Part shown: positions 1-10,856 of the stretch, piece after piece
Layout: the number at the start of each line of letters is the position of its first letter
Numbering within the stretch: position 1 is the first letter of the stretch
Assembly (NCBI GenBank): GCA_949987565.1
Contig: OX465110.1
Span: forward strand, 6,165,609 to 6,229,608
Direction: 5' to 3'
DNA length: 64,000 nt
From: Luidia sarsii
Taxonomy: Eukaryota > Echinodermata > Asteroidea > Paxillosida > Luidiidae
The notes under the pieces: model-generated
What the model saw: the letters and a program-made list of their open reading frames with translations, nothing else
Databases searched by the model: none
Told to the model about the DNA's origin: nothing
Made by a program: the position numbers and the translations under genes

Positions 1-554
1 CTGCCTCTTATACGGTGAGCGACGCCCGTTCAAGGGGAAAAAGAAACGGAAGAAAAGAAATTATCCATTCCCCTCTCGCTCAAGGGGAAGAGGGAAATGG
101 ACGTATCATAACCGATAACAATCTGTCGATGTTTTGATGTAGTAGTCTGCAGTTTGACGTGACATCAGAAGTGCATTTTTTTATATTTTATTTTTGGTGA
201 TCGGAGATTCCGTGAGTCCCTGCGGAGTGCAGTCAGGTGAGGGGGGGGGGCGTCATTAAGGCTTCGAAGTGACGAGGGGAGGGGGGCTTGGGGTGGGGTT
301 ACACGAACCACGGTGCCACTTTTTTTTGGGGGGGGGGAGGTGGTAAACGTCTTAGCGCCGAGGATGGGCGCTGCGTGAATGCAGTGGAATAGTCGAGATC
401 CGACAGACACGATGCTAGTGATTCCGAAGGCTCGAACACACGCCGACGCCGCGTAATAGAGTTTGACTGATGTGCGCGGCAATCTTCGGTCCCAATCTGG
501 ACCCTTCCTCTCTCTCGCCCGTATTCTATTCAGTGTTTTCGCCGTCTTGGCTTT
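1..554. other. Unassigned AT/GC-mixed sequence
   Basis: No gene or known repeat is recognised. Positions 241-345 carry G-runs separated by T-rich stretches. The opening 110 bases contain two imperfect copies of a GCTCAAGGGGAA-type segment. No supported ORF. Confidence 0.5.
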
Positions 555-621
555 TTTCTTCTTCTTCTTCTTCTTCTTCTTCTTCTTCTTCTTCTTCTTC
601 TTCTTCTTCTTCTTCTTCTTC
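555..621. repeat. (CTT)n microsatellite
   Basis: About 22 uninterrupted CTT/TTC triplets. Open frames through this tract give poly-Phe on + and poly-Lys or poly-Glu on -, and are artefacts of the triplet period. Confidence 0.95.
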
Positions 622-848
622 ATCTTCGTAATCTTCCTGAGGAGGCATTGCCCTGCGTGTTCTTCGTCGGATATTATATTTGCCAATGCAATGAGGGTTT
701 GCCCCCGCTCCACGTTGTAAGCACTGCGTGCTCGATGCTTTGCCTGGTTCCATCTCACGCAACTTCATACTCGAAAAGCACTTTTGGAGTAGATGCCTCA
801 TTGCGCCACCTTTAGGTCACATTTCGTGTCATGACATGCAAGTCAAAA

Positions 849-1107
849 TGTGACCCGGCACAGCATAATGAGAAATAACCCCACTTTTAAGATTTTGAGG
901 TTTTCTGATGATGTGAAAGAGTATACCATTAGCTTTCAAATGATATCAAAATATAATATCCTCTAATACTTAAAATTTATGAAAATCCCCCCCCCCTAAA
1001 AAAAAAATTGATTTGTAATCGAATTGTGAAGATACTTTAACTTCAGGCGTTGTTTACTCAAAAAGTGTTTTGGTGGGATATTCCTCATGTCGTTGTGCCG
1101 GATCACA
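849..1107. mobile_element. MITE with TGTGACCCGGCACAGC ends, copy 1
   Basis: The left end TGTGACCCGGCACAGCATAA is matched as an imperfect reverse complement by the right end, which finishes GTGCCGGATCACA. The inside is AT-rich and non-coding. Two longer relatives lie at 41858-42300 and 53537-53914, so this is a dispersed family. This copy lacks about 150 bp of the interior present in the others. No transposase is present, so the element is non-autonomous. Confidence 0.75.
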
Positions 1108-1245
1108 AATGAGAAATCTTCAACAATTCGTGCTTGGGTGGTACTCATAATAGATAGTCGTCAATGTAGGTCATTTCTCAGTGATTTGCTGAGTGCTTCA
1201 TATTATATGACATGATATTATTCAATTATTCAATGAGGGATGCTA

Positions 1246-1325
1246 GCCCTATACTCGACGTAATAATGACAGGCAGCTCAGGCGGGATTGGAACCCGCGA
1301 CTTCTGCTTTCTGTGTACTACCAGG
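1246..1325 (-). mobile_element. tRNA-derived SINE fragment (minus strand)
   Basis: Read on the minus strand it has a box-B-like GGTTCCAATCCCGC, then GAGCTGCC and a tail ending in ACGTCGAGTATAG. This is the same order as the fuller copy at 7402-7545. The 5' part, including box A, is degraded. Confidence 0.55.
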
Positions 1326-1338
1326 GATATTATTAAAG

Positions 1339-1452
1339 TGGTATACAAACATGTGGCAAACTGCTTACTGACTAAAATTACCAAAATGCAAATCTCAAAA
1401 TGTAGTGGGCCTGACGTTTCGATCCTAGCAGGACCTTTCTCAAAGGCAGGGA
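1339..1452 (+). mobile_element. Fragment of the TTTGAGAAAGGTCCTGC repeat family
   Basis: It holds the family landmarks in order: CAAACTGCTTACTGACTAAA, then AGTGGGCCTGACGTTTCGAT, then AGCAGGACCTTTCTCAAAGG. The same order recurs at 15255, 21005 and 31328 (the last reversed). A copy at 27.2-28.9 kb has been expanded into a satellite. Confidence 0.6.
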
Positions 1453-2060
1453 TGTTATTAATTAGTAGATTTATTGGTTAATAATAAAACCGTTATTTCG
1501 CCTCAAACAATAATGATAGATTTAACGTTTTCTCTCTCTGACTGCCCTTGTCAGCTTTACAAACTTCAAAGTTCCCCACACTCGTGCAAAATAGCTCATT
1601 CAAAACTCTTCCGCAGATTCAACTCCAGCCAACTCAACTTCCAGGGACACCCACAAGGGGGAAAATACATACCGTTGTTAGTTAAATGAATGGAATGAAG
1701 TTACAGGACAGCAAGCATACCCCGACTACTGTTGCGCTACGGGATCAAGATGCTTGATTTTCAGGCTTTCACACGTTTCACATTGTACTACTGAGTTCAC
1801 TCTCATAATAGTGGCAACAATATACACCATTCATTTGATTACATTCAACGCAGCATCTAGCAATTGGTCTTCCACTGTAATCCTGATCCATAAAACATAC
1901 CGTCTCGTAGCAAGAATGGTCTTCACATGTATATTACTAGTCTAAGGAGTTGTGATGCGGTCTAAAGGAGTAGGTGACCTACAAGCATAATACAATACTA
2001 AATGATGGAGGACAGTGGGCTTGGCCAACAGGTTTCAATGCAGGAGGTCTGGTCAGAAGG
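1453..2060. other. Unassigned AT-rich sequence
   Basis: No supported gene. The stretch CAGGCTTTCACAC...GAGTTCACTCT near 1763-1806 recurs near 55028-55066, so at least part of this is dispersed repeat. Confidence 0.4.
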
Positions 2061-2267
2061 TTTCGAAGAACGCAGTGGCTGTTGTTACGGCAGTCGTACG
2101 TGTGGTTCCCTGACTTGATTTCATTTCGTCAGCATTGCAGGCTCAGTTGTTGAACCAGTCTATTAGCTGATAGTCTGGTTCCAAGAGCTAAACATCCTTA
2201 CAAATACTGTGAAGTCAGGGAACCACACGGACGACTGCCGTAACAACAGCCACTGCGTTCTACGAAA
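2061..2267. mobile_element. Short inverted-repeat MITE (GAACGCAGTGGCTG ends), copy 1
   Basis: The left arm begins TTTCGAAGAACGCAGTGG. The right arm is its reverse complement with few mismatches, over about 50 bp including GTTGTTACGGCAGTCGT. The spacer is about 100 bp. A second copy lies at 40555-40740 with the same arms and centre. It is non-coding. Confidence 0.75.
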
Positions 2268-3309
2268 GTGTGGTCAGTGGTCAGTTTGGAATGGTCCAGG
2301 GTATTCACGTGTCGTAGTGGGCTGAAGTGGGCTGAAGGTTACTAGGTGTTAAAGGGGTGGTCAAGGTATAGAGGTGACTAATACACAACATTACTTATAC
2401 TTGCTACCAAGAATGACAGCATATTCACGAAAGCAAATAATAGAAATACGGCGTGGTGAGGGAAAATGCAATATTCGTGACAGCACGAGAAAATAAGGCG
2501 CGGCTAAACCCACAACTAAACAAAAAGCCGATGTAGGCTTCCTGTAAAAGGATGGCAGTTATGATGACACCATCGGTGAGATTTCATGAGCAGCGGCCGA
2601 TGTGACGCATTTTGAATTCTCTGTAACTTGGACAATCGAAGGCACTTCCAAGTCCAAAAAAAACTAAGAGCTCCAATTCCCTGATTACTGGCAACCAATT
2701 ATAAGTTTGCTCCGATTGGTGAGGTATATGAGTGGGGTTTCCCTCGTTAGAGCGCACGGGCTAGCGTGCAGCATTTTCTCTGCAAGGGCAGCGGTGCGTG
2801 CGATTTGAATCGGCTGGAACACGAGAGGGCGCTCAACCGAAACAAAATCTGCATCCAAAAGGTGACGGAGAAATGTTCTCACACAGCATTTGGATAAAAA
2901 TCGTCTCATTTTCTTGTCCGTGTGCGTTTTTTTTCGTGGGCCGTAAATCACGTGCGGTCTGTTATACCCAGGGGCACCATTTTCGGTATAATTCTGATGC
3001 CGTCCCGACGGCTTTTTGATGGGACTCCGACGCCGACTTGGTTACGAAAAGAAATGACGGGGGAGGGAAGGTTAAAAAACAAAAAAACAAAAAAACCGAA
3101 AAGATGTCTGATGATAGTATCCCCAGGAGTGTCTCTACGCAGATCCTTATTAATCATAGGTTTGAGGTGTTTCCCTTCGTATCGGGAGGGTTTAGCTGTA
3201 TACGAGGTGAACGACCGGTCTTGATGTGGTATTATTATAGCAAACGGGAGAAGAAAAAATCGCTGGGAGCGCTCGGGACGACGACTAGAATGTATAAATC
3301 TAAACGCTG
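2268..3309. other. Unassigned sequence
   Basis: No supported gene. Open frames here are short, overlap on both strands and show no recognisable domain. An A/C-rich stretch lies at 3075-3100. Confidence 0.4.
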
Positions 3310-4205
3310 CAATTTAAACTGTTTTCTTCCCATCCATCTTCTTCTCCTTCTTATAGCTTCTTCTCGTTCTTTTCCTTCGTCGTCGCCGTCCTCCTCCTCG
3401 TCCTCCTCGTCCTCCTCGTCCTCCTCGTCCTCTTCGTCCTCATTCTCCACCTTTTCCTCCTCCCCTCTTCGTCCACCTCCTCCTCCTTCTCCTCCTCCTC
3501 CCCCTCCTTCTCCTTCACCTCCTCTTCATCATCATAATCTTCTTCCTCCTCCTCCCCTCCTCCTTTCCCCCCTCCTTCTCTCCCGATCCTCTTCATCCCC
3601 TCCTTCTCCTCCTCCACCACCTCCTCCTCATCATCATATTCCTCCTCCTTCTTCTTCTCCTCCTCCTCCCCCCTCCCCCTCCGCTCCTCCTCCGCTCCTC
3701 CTCCCCTCCTTCTCCTGCCCCACCTCCTCCTCGTCATCATCTTCCTCCTCCTCCCCCTCCTCCTCCTCTTCCTCCTCTTCCTTCTCCTCTCCCCCTCCTC
3801 TTCTCCCCCTCCTCCTTCTACTGTTCCATCTCCTTCCCCTCCTCCTCCTCCTCTTCCTCCTCCTCCTCTTACTCCTCCTCCCTTCCCCTCCTCCTCCTCC
3901 TTCTCTTAGTCCTCCCCCCTCTCTCCCTCCCTCCTCCCTCCTCCTCCCCCTCCTCCTCCTCTTACTCCTCCTCCCCCTCCCTCCCTCCTCCCCTTCCTCC
4001 TCCTCCTCTTACTCCTCCTCCCCTCCCTCCCTCCTCCTCCCCATCCTCCTCCTCCTCTTACTTCTCCTCCCCTCCCTCCCTCCTCCCTTCTCCTCCTCCT
4101 CCTCTTACTCCTCCTCCCCTTCCACCCTCCTCCTCCTCCTCTTATTCCTCCTCCCCATCCCTCCTCCTCCTCCTCTTACTCCTCCTCCCCCTACTCCTCC
4201 TCAAC
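3310..4205. repeat. Imperfect (TCC/CTC)n polypyrimidine tract
   Basis: About 900 bases of near-pure pyrimidine on the + strand, mainly CTCCTC and TCCTCC units with occasional CATCATCAT interruptions. A 422-residue Ser/Pro/Leu-rich open frame runs through it, but this reflects the triplet period rather than coding. It is a candidate for triplex or other non-B DNA. Confidence 0.9.
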
Positions 4206-4360
4206 GTTCACGTCCACCTCTTCGGCGGCCCACGATAGCATTTCGATGGCGTCAAGTTAATGAATTCCAATCACGCGGTCCCTCTTGTTCGGCTCGCTGC
4301 CATTGATTCTCCCGGGCTTCCGGCGGCCCGCGTCTCTGCCCCGTGGCTCTGCCGGGTGCC

Positions 4361-4430
4361 TGCGTCCGTCTCCCTTGCCCGGCCTGGTCTCGTCCGTCTC
4401 CCTTGCCCGGCCGGGTCTCGTCCGTCCCGC
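4361..4430. repeat. Two-copy tandem repeat of about 27 bp
   Basis: The motif GTCCGTCTCCCTTGCCCGGC is repeated head to tail, ending in TCTCGTCCGTC. It is short and GC-rich with no coding evidence. Confidence 0.6.
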
Positions 4431-4640
4431 CACGGTAATTACCAGGTCCTGGCATATTTTTTTTCCCGGCGTTTTCAGACATGCAGATAGAAGCTGGTGT
4501 ATAATGGTGCTCCGGGTTCGATTGCGTGTATGCGTCTGTGTGCGTGTGTTTGCTCGGCTGGGCAGAATGGACGACTTTGAGCTGTTACAACGTGGCGTCC
4601 GAATAGCAATGAAGATCGGTCTCGGTAACGATAAAGCAGG

Positions 4641-4822
4641 AGGTTCGCGGTGACACCGTGTATATCATCTCTTAAGAGAAGGGGGTATGGCTCTGAAAGG
4701 AGCCAGCAGTCAGCAGCTCCCTTGATGACCATGGGCAGTGTACGCACTACCCGAAACGTTGACTTACTTGCTCCTTCCAAAGCCATACTCTACTTCTGAT
4801 GTACATAGTGTCACCACAAACC
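4641..4822. mobile_element. Inverted-repeat element carrying histone-type stem-loops, copy 1
   Basis: The ends AGGTTCGCGGTGACACC and GTGTCACCACAAACC are near reverse complements. At 4689-4704 the minus strand reads GGCTCCTTTCAGAGCC, one base from the metazoan histone mRNA 3' stem-loop. The right arm holds a decayed version at 4769-4784. The centre has GGGCAGTGTACGCAC and CCCGAAACGTTGAC, shared with the copies at 25095-25320 and 62572-62713. It contains no histone coding sequence. Confidence 0.65.
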
Positions 4823-4965
4823 ACAAGCCTTCAAATCTTGTCACTAATAATTCATGCACCAATCTTCAGCCACGATAGATGTGGACCTCGATCACATGAA
4901 GCGACTTTAATCCTCCCTGATTCTTCCAGAGACAGAGATCGAGAGAGAGGAAGGGAGTGTGATAG

Positions 4966-5165
4966 NNNNNNNNNNNNNNNNNNNNNNNNNNNNNNNNNNN
5001 NNNNNNNNNNNNNNNNNNNNNNNNNNNNNNNNNNNNNNNNNNNNNNNNNNNNNNNNNNNNNNNNNNNNNNNNNNNNNNNNNNNNNNNNNNNNNNNNNNNN
5101 NNNNNNNNNNNNNNNNNNNNNNNNNNNNNNNNNNNNNNNNNNNNNNNNNNNNNNNNNNNNNNNNN
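4966..5165. other. Assembly gap (200 N)
   Basis: Exactly 200 N bases. The length is probably a placeholder. It sits between a GA-rich stretch and a minisatellite, so unresolved tandem repeat is the likely cause. Confidence 0.98.
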
Positions 5166-5365
5166 CGGATATGATCGGCATGGTTCGGATTTGATCGGCA
5201 CGGTCCGGATATGATCGCGTGGTTCGGATTCATCGGCATGGGTTCGGATTTGGTCGGCATGATTCGAATTTCATCGGCATGGTTCGGATTTCATCGGCAT
5301 GGGTTCGGATTTTGTCGGCATGATTCGGATTTCATCGGCATGGGTTCGGATTTGGTCGCACGGAT
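5166..5365. repeat. Minisatellite of 20-21 bp
   Basis: About nine head-to-tail units of the form TTCGGATTTCATCGGCATGG, with variable bases at the TTTG/TTCA position. It abuts the N gap, so the true array is probably longer. Confidence 0.85.
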
Positions 5366-5590
5366 CGGATCGGGTCGGCGCAGCTCGGCTCGACTCGACT
5401 CGACTCATTTCGGGTAGGACAATATCGGTTTAGCCGTGCTCTGCCCGCCCTCGCCTTGGCTCCACTCGGCTTGGTTCGGCGCTGATCGGCTCAACTCGTT
5501 TCGGATAGGCTCGGCTCCGTTCGGCTTCCCTCGGGTCTGCTCGGCTCGGCTCGAGTCGGCATGGATCAGCTCGGCTGGCCTCGGTTCAGC
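5366..5590. repeat. Degenerate TCGGCTCGACTCG-type repeat
   Basis: Short CTCGG and CTCGA pentamer-like units continue from the minisatellite with no fixed period. It looks like a decayed tandem array. No coding evidence. Confidence 0.55.
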
Positions 5591-6690
5591 CCCATTAAAA
5601 CTGATACTGAGAAGGCACTCACACGTGCAAAGAGCCACTCCGTGTTTGCCAACGAATCGTGCCCTCGGACCTAAGGTGTGACACGTTCTCAACCGCAGAC
5701 CCAAATCGTGAGCTCTGGTCTAAGGAAGCCCGGGGTAGGCGGCGTGGGATCAGACGCGGTGCATTGGCTCACGGTCTAAAGGCTTAGTACGGTACGGTCA
5801 CGGCTCACCGGCAGCCGAGACTGTAGTCACGGGGCCCGTGCTCGAACAGTACGGCGTCCACACCTGACCCTGAGTGGCTAAAAGACGGAGTTGTCGATAT
5901 ATACCCTGTGCTGGACACACCTATTCGCAATGAGAGCGTGGCCCTTTTTCCGAACCACCATCCACTACAGGGTCTCCTATGGCAATCAGTACAGTATCAC
6001 GGAACCTATACCGACTTTAGCAACCCTGCTCCAAATTTTATGGTCGTTATTCCGACCCTAAAATTATAGTCAATCCATTTCTGACCAAAAGCGCGTGCGG
6101 TACCGTAAAGGTCATTTTTGTTTGTATCTGTTCCGAGGTCACATCACGATCACGATCGTCCTTGTGAATTAACAGTGCATACATACATCTAGCCTCCTTG
6201 AATTACGGCCTCCATACCAATGGACAAAGGCAATGGCTGAGCCATTCAAGGTCGCATCTTTACCTCGTGACCATTCGTGATATAAAAAAAATTGGCTACG
6301 CGTTGAGTGGTTCGTTAGTCTCCAATCCAGTCGCTCATTTACGACTCGTATGACTGTATATACCCAGCGGCCGAGTTGAGAGCGCTACGGCGTCTCTTAC
6401 GGGGTATACGGGAGAGCATTGCCGGACAATCATTTGGTTCGGTTCCACGGGAGCGTGTCTAGCGAATGCAAATACCGCTACGCCACTCCACTCCGCGGCC
6501 TCTTCGCTCCCATCTACATCTCTGCTCAAGGAATGACTAAGACGTTTATAGCCTCTAAAGTGTATACCTTGGAGCACTCGTAGAACGAGGGGGACTCTTA
6601 ATGTTAGTATTTCGCCGAAGCAGCACGTGGGTGATTCGCTTGAGCTGAACAAGGCACGCACGGGGATTTAAGATTCAAGACATAACCTGG
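5591..6690. other. Unassigned sequence
   Basis: About 1.1 kb of mixed composition with only short ORFs on both strands. No recognised repeat or gene. Confidence 0.45.
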
Positions 6691-6695
6691 GTGGT

Positions 6696-7128
6696 CGGGT
6701 TCTCTCTCTCTCTCTCTCACTCTATCTTTCCTCTGTCTCTCTCTTCTATCTGTCTCTCTCTCCTCCTCCCTCTCTCTCTCCTTCCCCCTCTCCATCCCTC
6801 TCTCTCCCTGTCTTCTCTCTCCCTCTCTTCTCTCTCTCTTAATTCTCTCTCTTCTCTCTCTATTCTCTCTCTCTTAATTCCCTCTCCTCTCTTTCCCTCT
6901 CTCTCTCTTCTCTCTTCTCTCTCTCTTCTATCTCTCCTCTCTCTCTCTCCCTCTCTCGCTCTCTTCTCTCTCTTCTCTCCCTTCTCTCCCTTCTCTCTCT
7001 TCTCTATCTCTACTTCTCTCTCTTCTCTCACTCTCTCTTCTCTTCTCTCTACCTCTCTCTTCTCTGCCTCTCCCCCTCTCTCTTCTCTCTACCTCTCACT
7101 CTCTTCTCTCTACCTCTCTCTCTCTCTC
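6696..7128. repeat. (CT)n-rich polypyrimidine tract
   Basis: Runs of CTCTCT interrupted by CCT, TTCT and TATCT. Ser/Leu-rich open frames on + and Arg/Glu-rich ones on - are by-products of the dinucleotide repeat. Confidence 0.95.
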
Positions 7129-7401
7129 GTTTCATAAAATTTAATTCGAAATCTTCCTCAATAGTTGGTCGGTACACACCCCCACCCCCTTCTCTAAGAA
7201 AAACCACTTCATCGGTTTACACAAGTCCTTGATTTCGGCATGGATTTGAGGAGAGTGAAAATGGAAAAGCACTGGGCATTCATCACTTATTACATCGAGC
7301 ATGTAATTACATTCTCCTCTACGCAAACATCATGCTATATCTACGATGCAACGAGGCACCCGCTGCTATACAATATTCGAATCCGTCACACGACCTCGAC
7401 C

Positions 7402-7545
7402 AGCTCGGTGGTCAAGTGGTTAAGACGTCTCCGCTAGAAAGCGGGAGTCGCGGGTTCGAATCCAGTCCGAGCTGCCTGAAGTTTGTTTTCATCAGGCATC
7501 GGGCAAAGCGCTGGGCATTCACCGCTTATCACGTCGAGCATGGCA
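7402..7545 (+). mobile_element. SINE with tRNA-Ser-like head
   Basis: Positions 7402-7473 resemble a tRNA. A perfect 7-bp acceptor stem pairs AGCTCGG with CCGAGCT. A box-A-like GGTCAAGTGGTTAAGAC follows, then a CTAGAAA anticodon-loop-like segment and box B GGTTCGAATCC. The T-stem is imperfect and there is no long variable arm, so it is not an intact tRNA-Ser gene. The tail (AAGCGCTGGGCATTCACCGC...CGTCGAGCATGG) recurs at 1246-1325 and 25490-25600, and a tail-only piece lies at about 7260-7302. Confidence 0.65.
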
Positions 7546-8374
7546 GAAACCCTCGTTGAAGAGCAGAGCAAGTTATGCAAATACATGTAGGAATGCGCAT
7601 ACATCAGCGAACATTAGCATTATTTTTATGTTTATAGCATCCTGAGTTAAATTGCGCGTGTATCGTGCACGGAGCACGAATACTCTATCGAGGGTCGTCT
7701 GGACGAGACCCAGCGAGCCCCAATCTGGAACGTGGCAGCGGACATTTTTACGACAGCGAAATGTGGATCCCGACCCTGAATACGGACTCTCATTTCCATT
7801 ACTGAATAATGAACCAGGAGCTATATAATTGTTTCTCAGTCGGACGATCTTTTTTTTGGCGTAATCACCGTCCTTTCGGTGGCATTGCCATATCTGCCAT
7901 TGCGATTGCGTTCACTAGAAGTGCCGGTTTGCCCCCCCCCCCCAAAAAAAAAAAAAAAAATATATATAAAAAAATTATATATATATAATAGGATGAAAGC
8001 CGAGGGGGAACCCATGCAGATATAAAAATGTGCGTCATGTAAAAAAAAAATGATTCTCTTCAAAGGAGGGTAGAGAATGCACGTCAGTCGATCGGCAATT
8101 ATATTACGCGCAAGGAACGATTGTCGAGTCCTCATGATTATTGTGTAGGGAGGTGTGTGTGTGTGTGTTTTTTTGTAAGTGCCGTTCGTCAAGACTACTT
8201 GGTGTGACGTGACGTGAGTTTTCTTGGCGTTTGTGTCTTCTCCACCCCCTTACAACTCGTCCTATGACACCACGGGACCTGGATCGACCTCGACTGTCTT
8301 ATACAGGGCACGGGGATTCTCTTTTGTTCGCTTTCTCCCTCGGGTGATCAGGTACGGTTTGGTTTCGTCTGTCT
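7546..8374. other. Unassigned sequence with short A, C and GT runs
   Basis: Contains poly-C/poly-A and AT dinucleotide stretches at 7931-7990 and a GT run near 8153-8168. No supported gene. Confidence 0.5.
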
Positions 8375-8995
8375 CTATGTTCCTGTCTCTGGCTCTCTCC
8401 TTTCGCTCTCTCTCCACCTCTCTCCCTCTCACTCTCTCCCTCGCTCTCTCCCCCTCTCTCTCACCCCCTCTCTCTCTCTCGCTCTCTCTCACCCTCTCTC
8501 TCACCCTCTCTCACCCCCTCTCTCACCCCCTCTCTCTCTCCCCTCTCTCTCACCCTCTCTCTCACCCCTCTCTCTCCCCCTCGCTCTCACCTTCCCTCTC
8601 TCTCCGCCTCTCTCTCCCCCTCTTCCTCTCTCTCTCTCCCCTCTCTCTCGTCCTCTCCTTTTTGTCTCTCATTGGCTCTTTCGGTTCATGTATCCCCCTT
8701 CTCGCTATAGTTGTCCTCTTTCTCTATCTTTCTATTCCTCCCTGCGTCTCTCACCGTCTCACTGCCTCTCTCTATCTCTCTCTCCCTGCCCCTCTCACCC
8801 ATTCAATCTACTTCTCTCCTTTCTTTTGGTCGCTTTCTGTGTCTGTCTGTCTCTCCCTTCTCTCTCCCTCTGCCAGTCTCCGTCCTCTCTCTCTTTCTCT
8901 CTACCTCCGTCTCGCTGTTTCTCCCTTTCTCCCTTTCTATCTCTCTGTTTCTCTCAATCTGTCTCTCTGACTCTCTCCCCTTTCTCTTCTCTTCG
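8375..8995. repeat. (CT)n-rich polypyrimidine tract
   Basis: CTCTCT with CACCCCCTCT and CCCTCT variants. Open frames through it are Ser/Leu/Pro low complexity and not credible proteins. Confidence 0.93.
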
Positions 8996-9454
8996 CACGC
9001 TGACGATCAGCCACGCGCAGGCACGCGTGCGGACGGCCGAGCCGCGCGGATGATAAGAGATATACCCTCCCTGTTTCCCGTCGGCCAGAGGATTACAACG
9101 CGGCCGCCTCGGACACGAACGGTTGCTAGGACACCCGCGCCCACCTCCTGCCCCGCCGGGACGCGCTGCCAGGGCGGTTGTCAACGACTCAAGCTGGCTG
9201 GCTGGCCGATTTGCCGTCTGGCAGTGCGCGTGCAGAGAGGGGCAACGCTGCGGAGGACGAGGGGGAGAAGGAGAAGGAGAAGGAGGAGGAGGAGATGGTC
9301 CGGTCTGGTGAGGAAGCAATTATTATTGTGCACGAGCATGCACAAGGAGGCCCGATATGTCGGTACATAGTGTGCGGAACGCGGACAGACATCGGCTAAT
9401 TAAAACAGAAAAGTCCTGGAGGTAATGTGCTTGGCTGGGGTCAGGGCACGCACA
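8996..9454. other. CpG-rich unassigned segment
   Basis: GC- and CpG-rich (around 9010-9260), flanked by CT tracts on both sides. No domain is recognisable in any frame. It ends with a short GGAGAAGGAGAAGGAGG stretch at about 9263-9296. Confidence 0.4.
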
Positions 9455-9902
9455 TTGAACCATCTCTCTCTATCTATCTCGCTGTCTCTCCCTCTCTCTT
9501 CTCTCTTCTCTCTCTCTATCTATCTATCTCGCTGTCTCTCCCTTTCTCTTCTCTCTTCTCTCTCTCTCTATCTATCTATCTATCTCTCTCTCTCTCCCCT
9601 CTCTCTCTCTCTCTGGATCTCTCTCCCTCTCTCTTCTCTCTCTCTATCTATCTATCTCTTGTCTACCTCTCTCTGTCTCTCTCTCCTCTCTCTCCCTATC
9701 TCTGTATCTTCTCTGTCTCTTCTCCCTGTCTCTCTCTTTCATCCCTGTCTTTCCCTCTCTCTATGTGTCTCTCTGTCTCTCTGTCTCTCTGTCACTCTGT
9801 CACTCTCTCTCTCTCTCTCCCTCACTTATTCTCTCTCTCTGTCTCCCTCTCCATCTCTCTCTTCCCCCTCTATTTTCTCTCTCAACCTCTCTCTCCGTCT
9901 CT

Positions 9903-9934
<32 letters not shown>

Positions 9935-10075
9935 TTATCCCTCTCTCTTCTCTCGCTCTCCATCTTCTCTCTTCTCCATCTCTCTCTTTTCTCTCTTCTC
10001 TCTCCCCTATCTCCCTCTCTCTTCTCTCTCCCTCCCCCTCTCACTTCTCTCTCTTCTCTCTCTCTCTCTATGTCT
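9455..10075. repeat. (CT)n tract with TATC interruptions
   Basis: CTCTCT alternating with CTATCTATCTAT blocks. No coding evidence. Confidence 0.94.
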
Positions 10076-10379
10076 GTCGCTCTGCCCTTCCCATCCAAAG
10101 ACCTCGGGAGAAACGACCGGAGCAGTCTGTTTATCGGCCATCGTCGTGGTTGGGTATAAAGGGAGGAAGGAGGCCGTGAGGCTACCGTCTATACAAGAGC
10201 AGGTGCCACGGTCAGCGATACGAGCTTATTCCGTCTGGTCCCCTACCCACCCTCCCACTCGCAACTCACAGCTAGCTCCGCACCACCCGACGCCCCTGTC
10301 CCCGACCCCTATCAGCCCCAGGGAGGTGTTAGTGGTGGTGGGGGTGGGGATAGGGGTTGGGGTATATGGGTAGGACGAT

Positions 10380-10600
10380 ATACCCTGCAGCGGGCCGCAC
10401 GATGACGCTATCAATATCACCCTGGCCGGGATCTCGGTAAACTGCTCCGCCGGGCGCGCTCCAGGCTCGGGCCGGGCGCTGCTCTCGACGAAATTAGCGG
10501 CCGGGACCGCTCGCGGGACCTGGCGGCGCGTTCGCGACGGTATTATATAGAAGCCCGGTCGCGCAGACTCGGGCGCGGACCCCGCCGGAGATCGAGAAAG
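10380..10600 (+). promoter_or_regulatory. GC-rich segment with TATA-like box
   Basis: A CpG-rich stretch (GCCGGGCGCTG, GGCGCGTTCGCGACGG) contains TATTATATAG at 10541-10550. A pyrimidine-A-type start context lies about 25 bases on. It is on the same strand as the exon at 12710, about 2.1 kb upstream. No transcript evidence, so this is only a candidate promoter. Confidence 0.2.
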
Positions 10601-10611
10601 CTGCGGTTTTG

Positions 10612-10705
10612 TTTATCTTCTTCTTCTTCTTCTTCGTCTTCTTCTTCTTCTTCTTCTTCTTCTTCTTGTCCTTCTTCTTCTTCTTCTTCTTCTTCTTCTT
10701 TCTTT
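10612..10705. repeat. (CTT)n microsatellite
   Basis: Interrupted TTC/CTT triplets with single CGTC and GTCC interruptions. Confidence 0.94.
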
Positions 10706-10856
10706 TTCTCGGACTCGACCATTTTGCCGTGCCAATTAATATAGGTGTGTTAGCCAAAGCGAGCTGCAGCCAGCGGTCAACTGCGGTTATTAAAAAAACC
10801 AAAAATTGGCATTGGACCAAGCTTGTAAACTATATACGCAGCAGGTTTACTACCCA

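Noticed and set aside
3038..4306. 422-residue Ser/Pro/Leu-rich open frame
   Set aside because: It is the translation of an imperfect TCC tract and has no domain or conserved ends.
4799..5260. Open frames through the N gap
   Set aside because: They consist mostly of unknown residues and carry no information.
7402..7473. Functional tRNA-Ser(AGA)
   Set aside because: No long variable arm, mismatched T-stem and a six-base effective anticodon loop; the tail is shared with other repeats.
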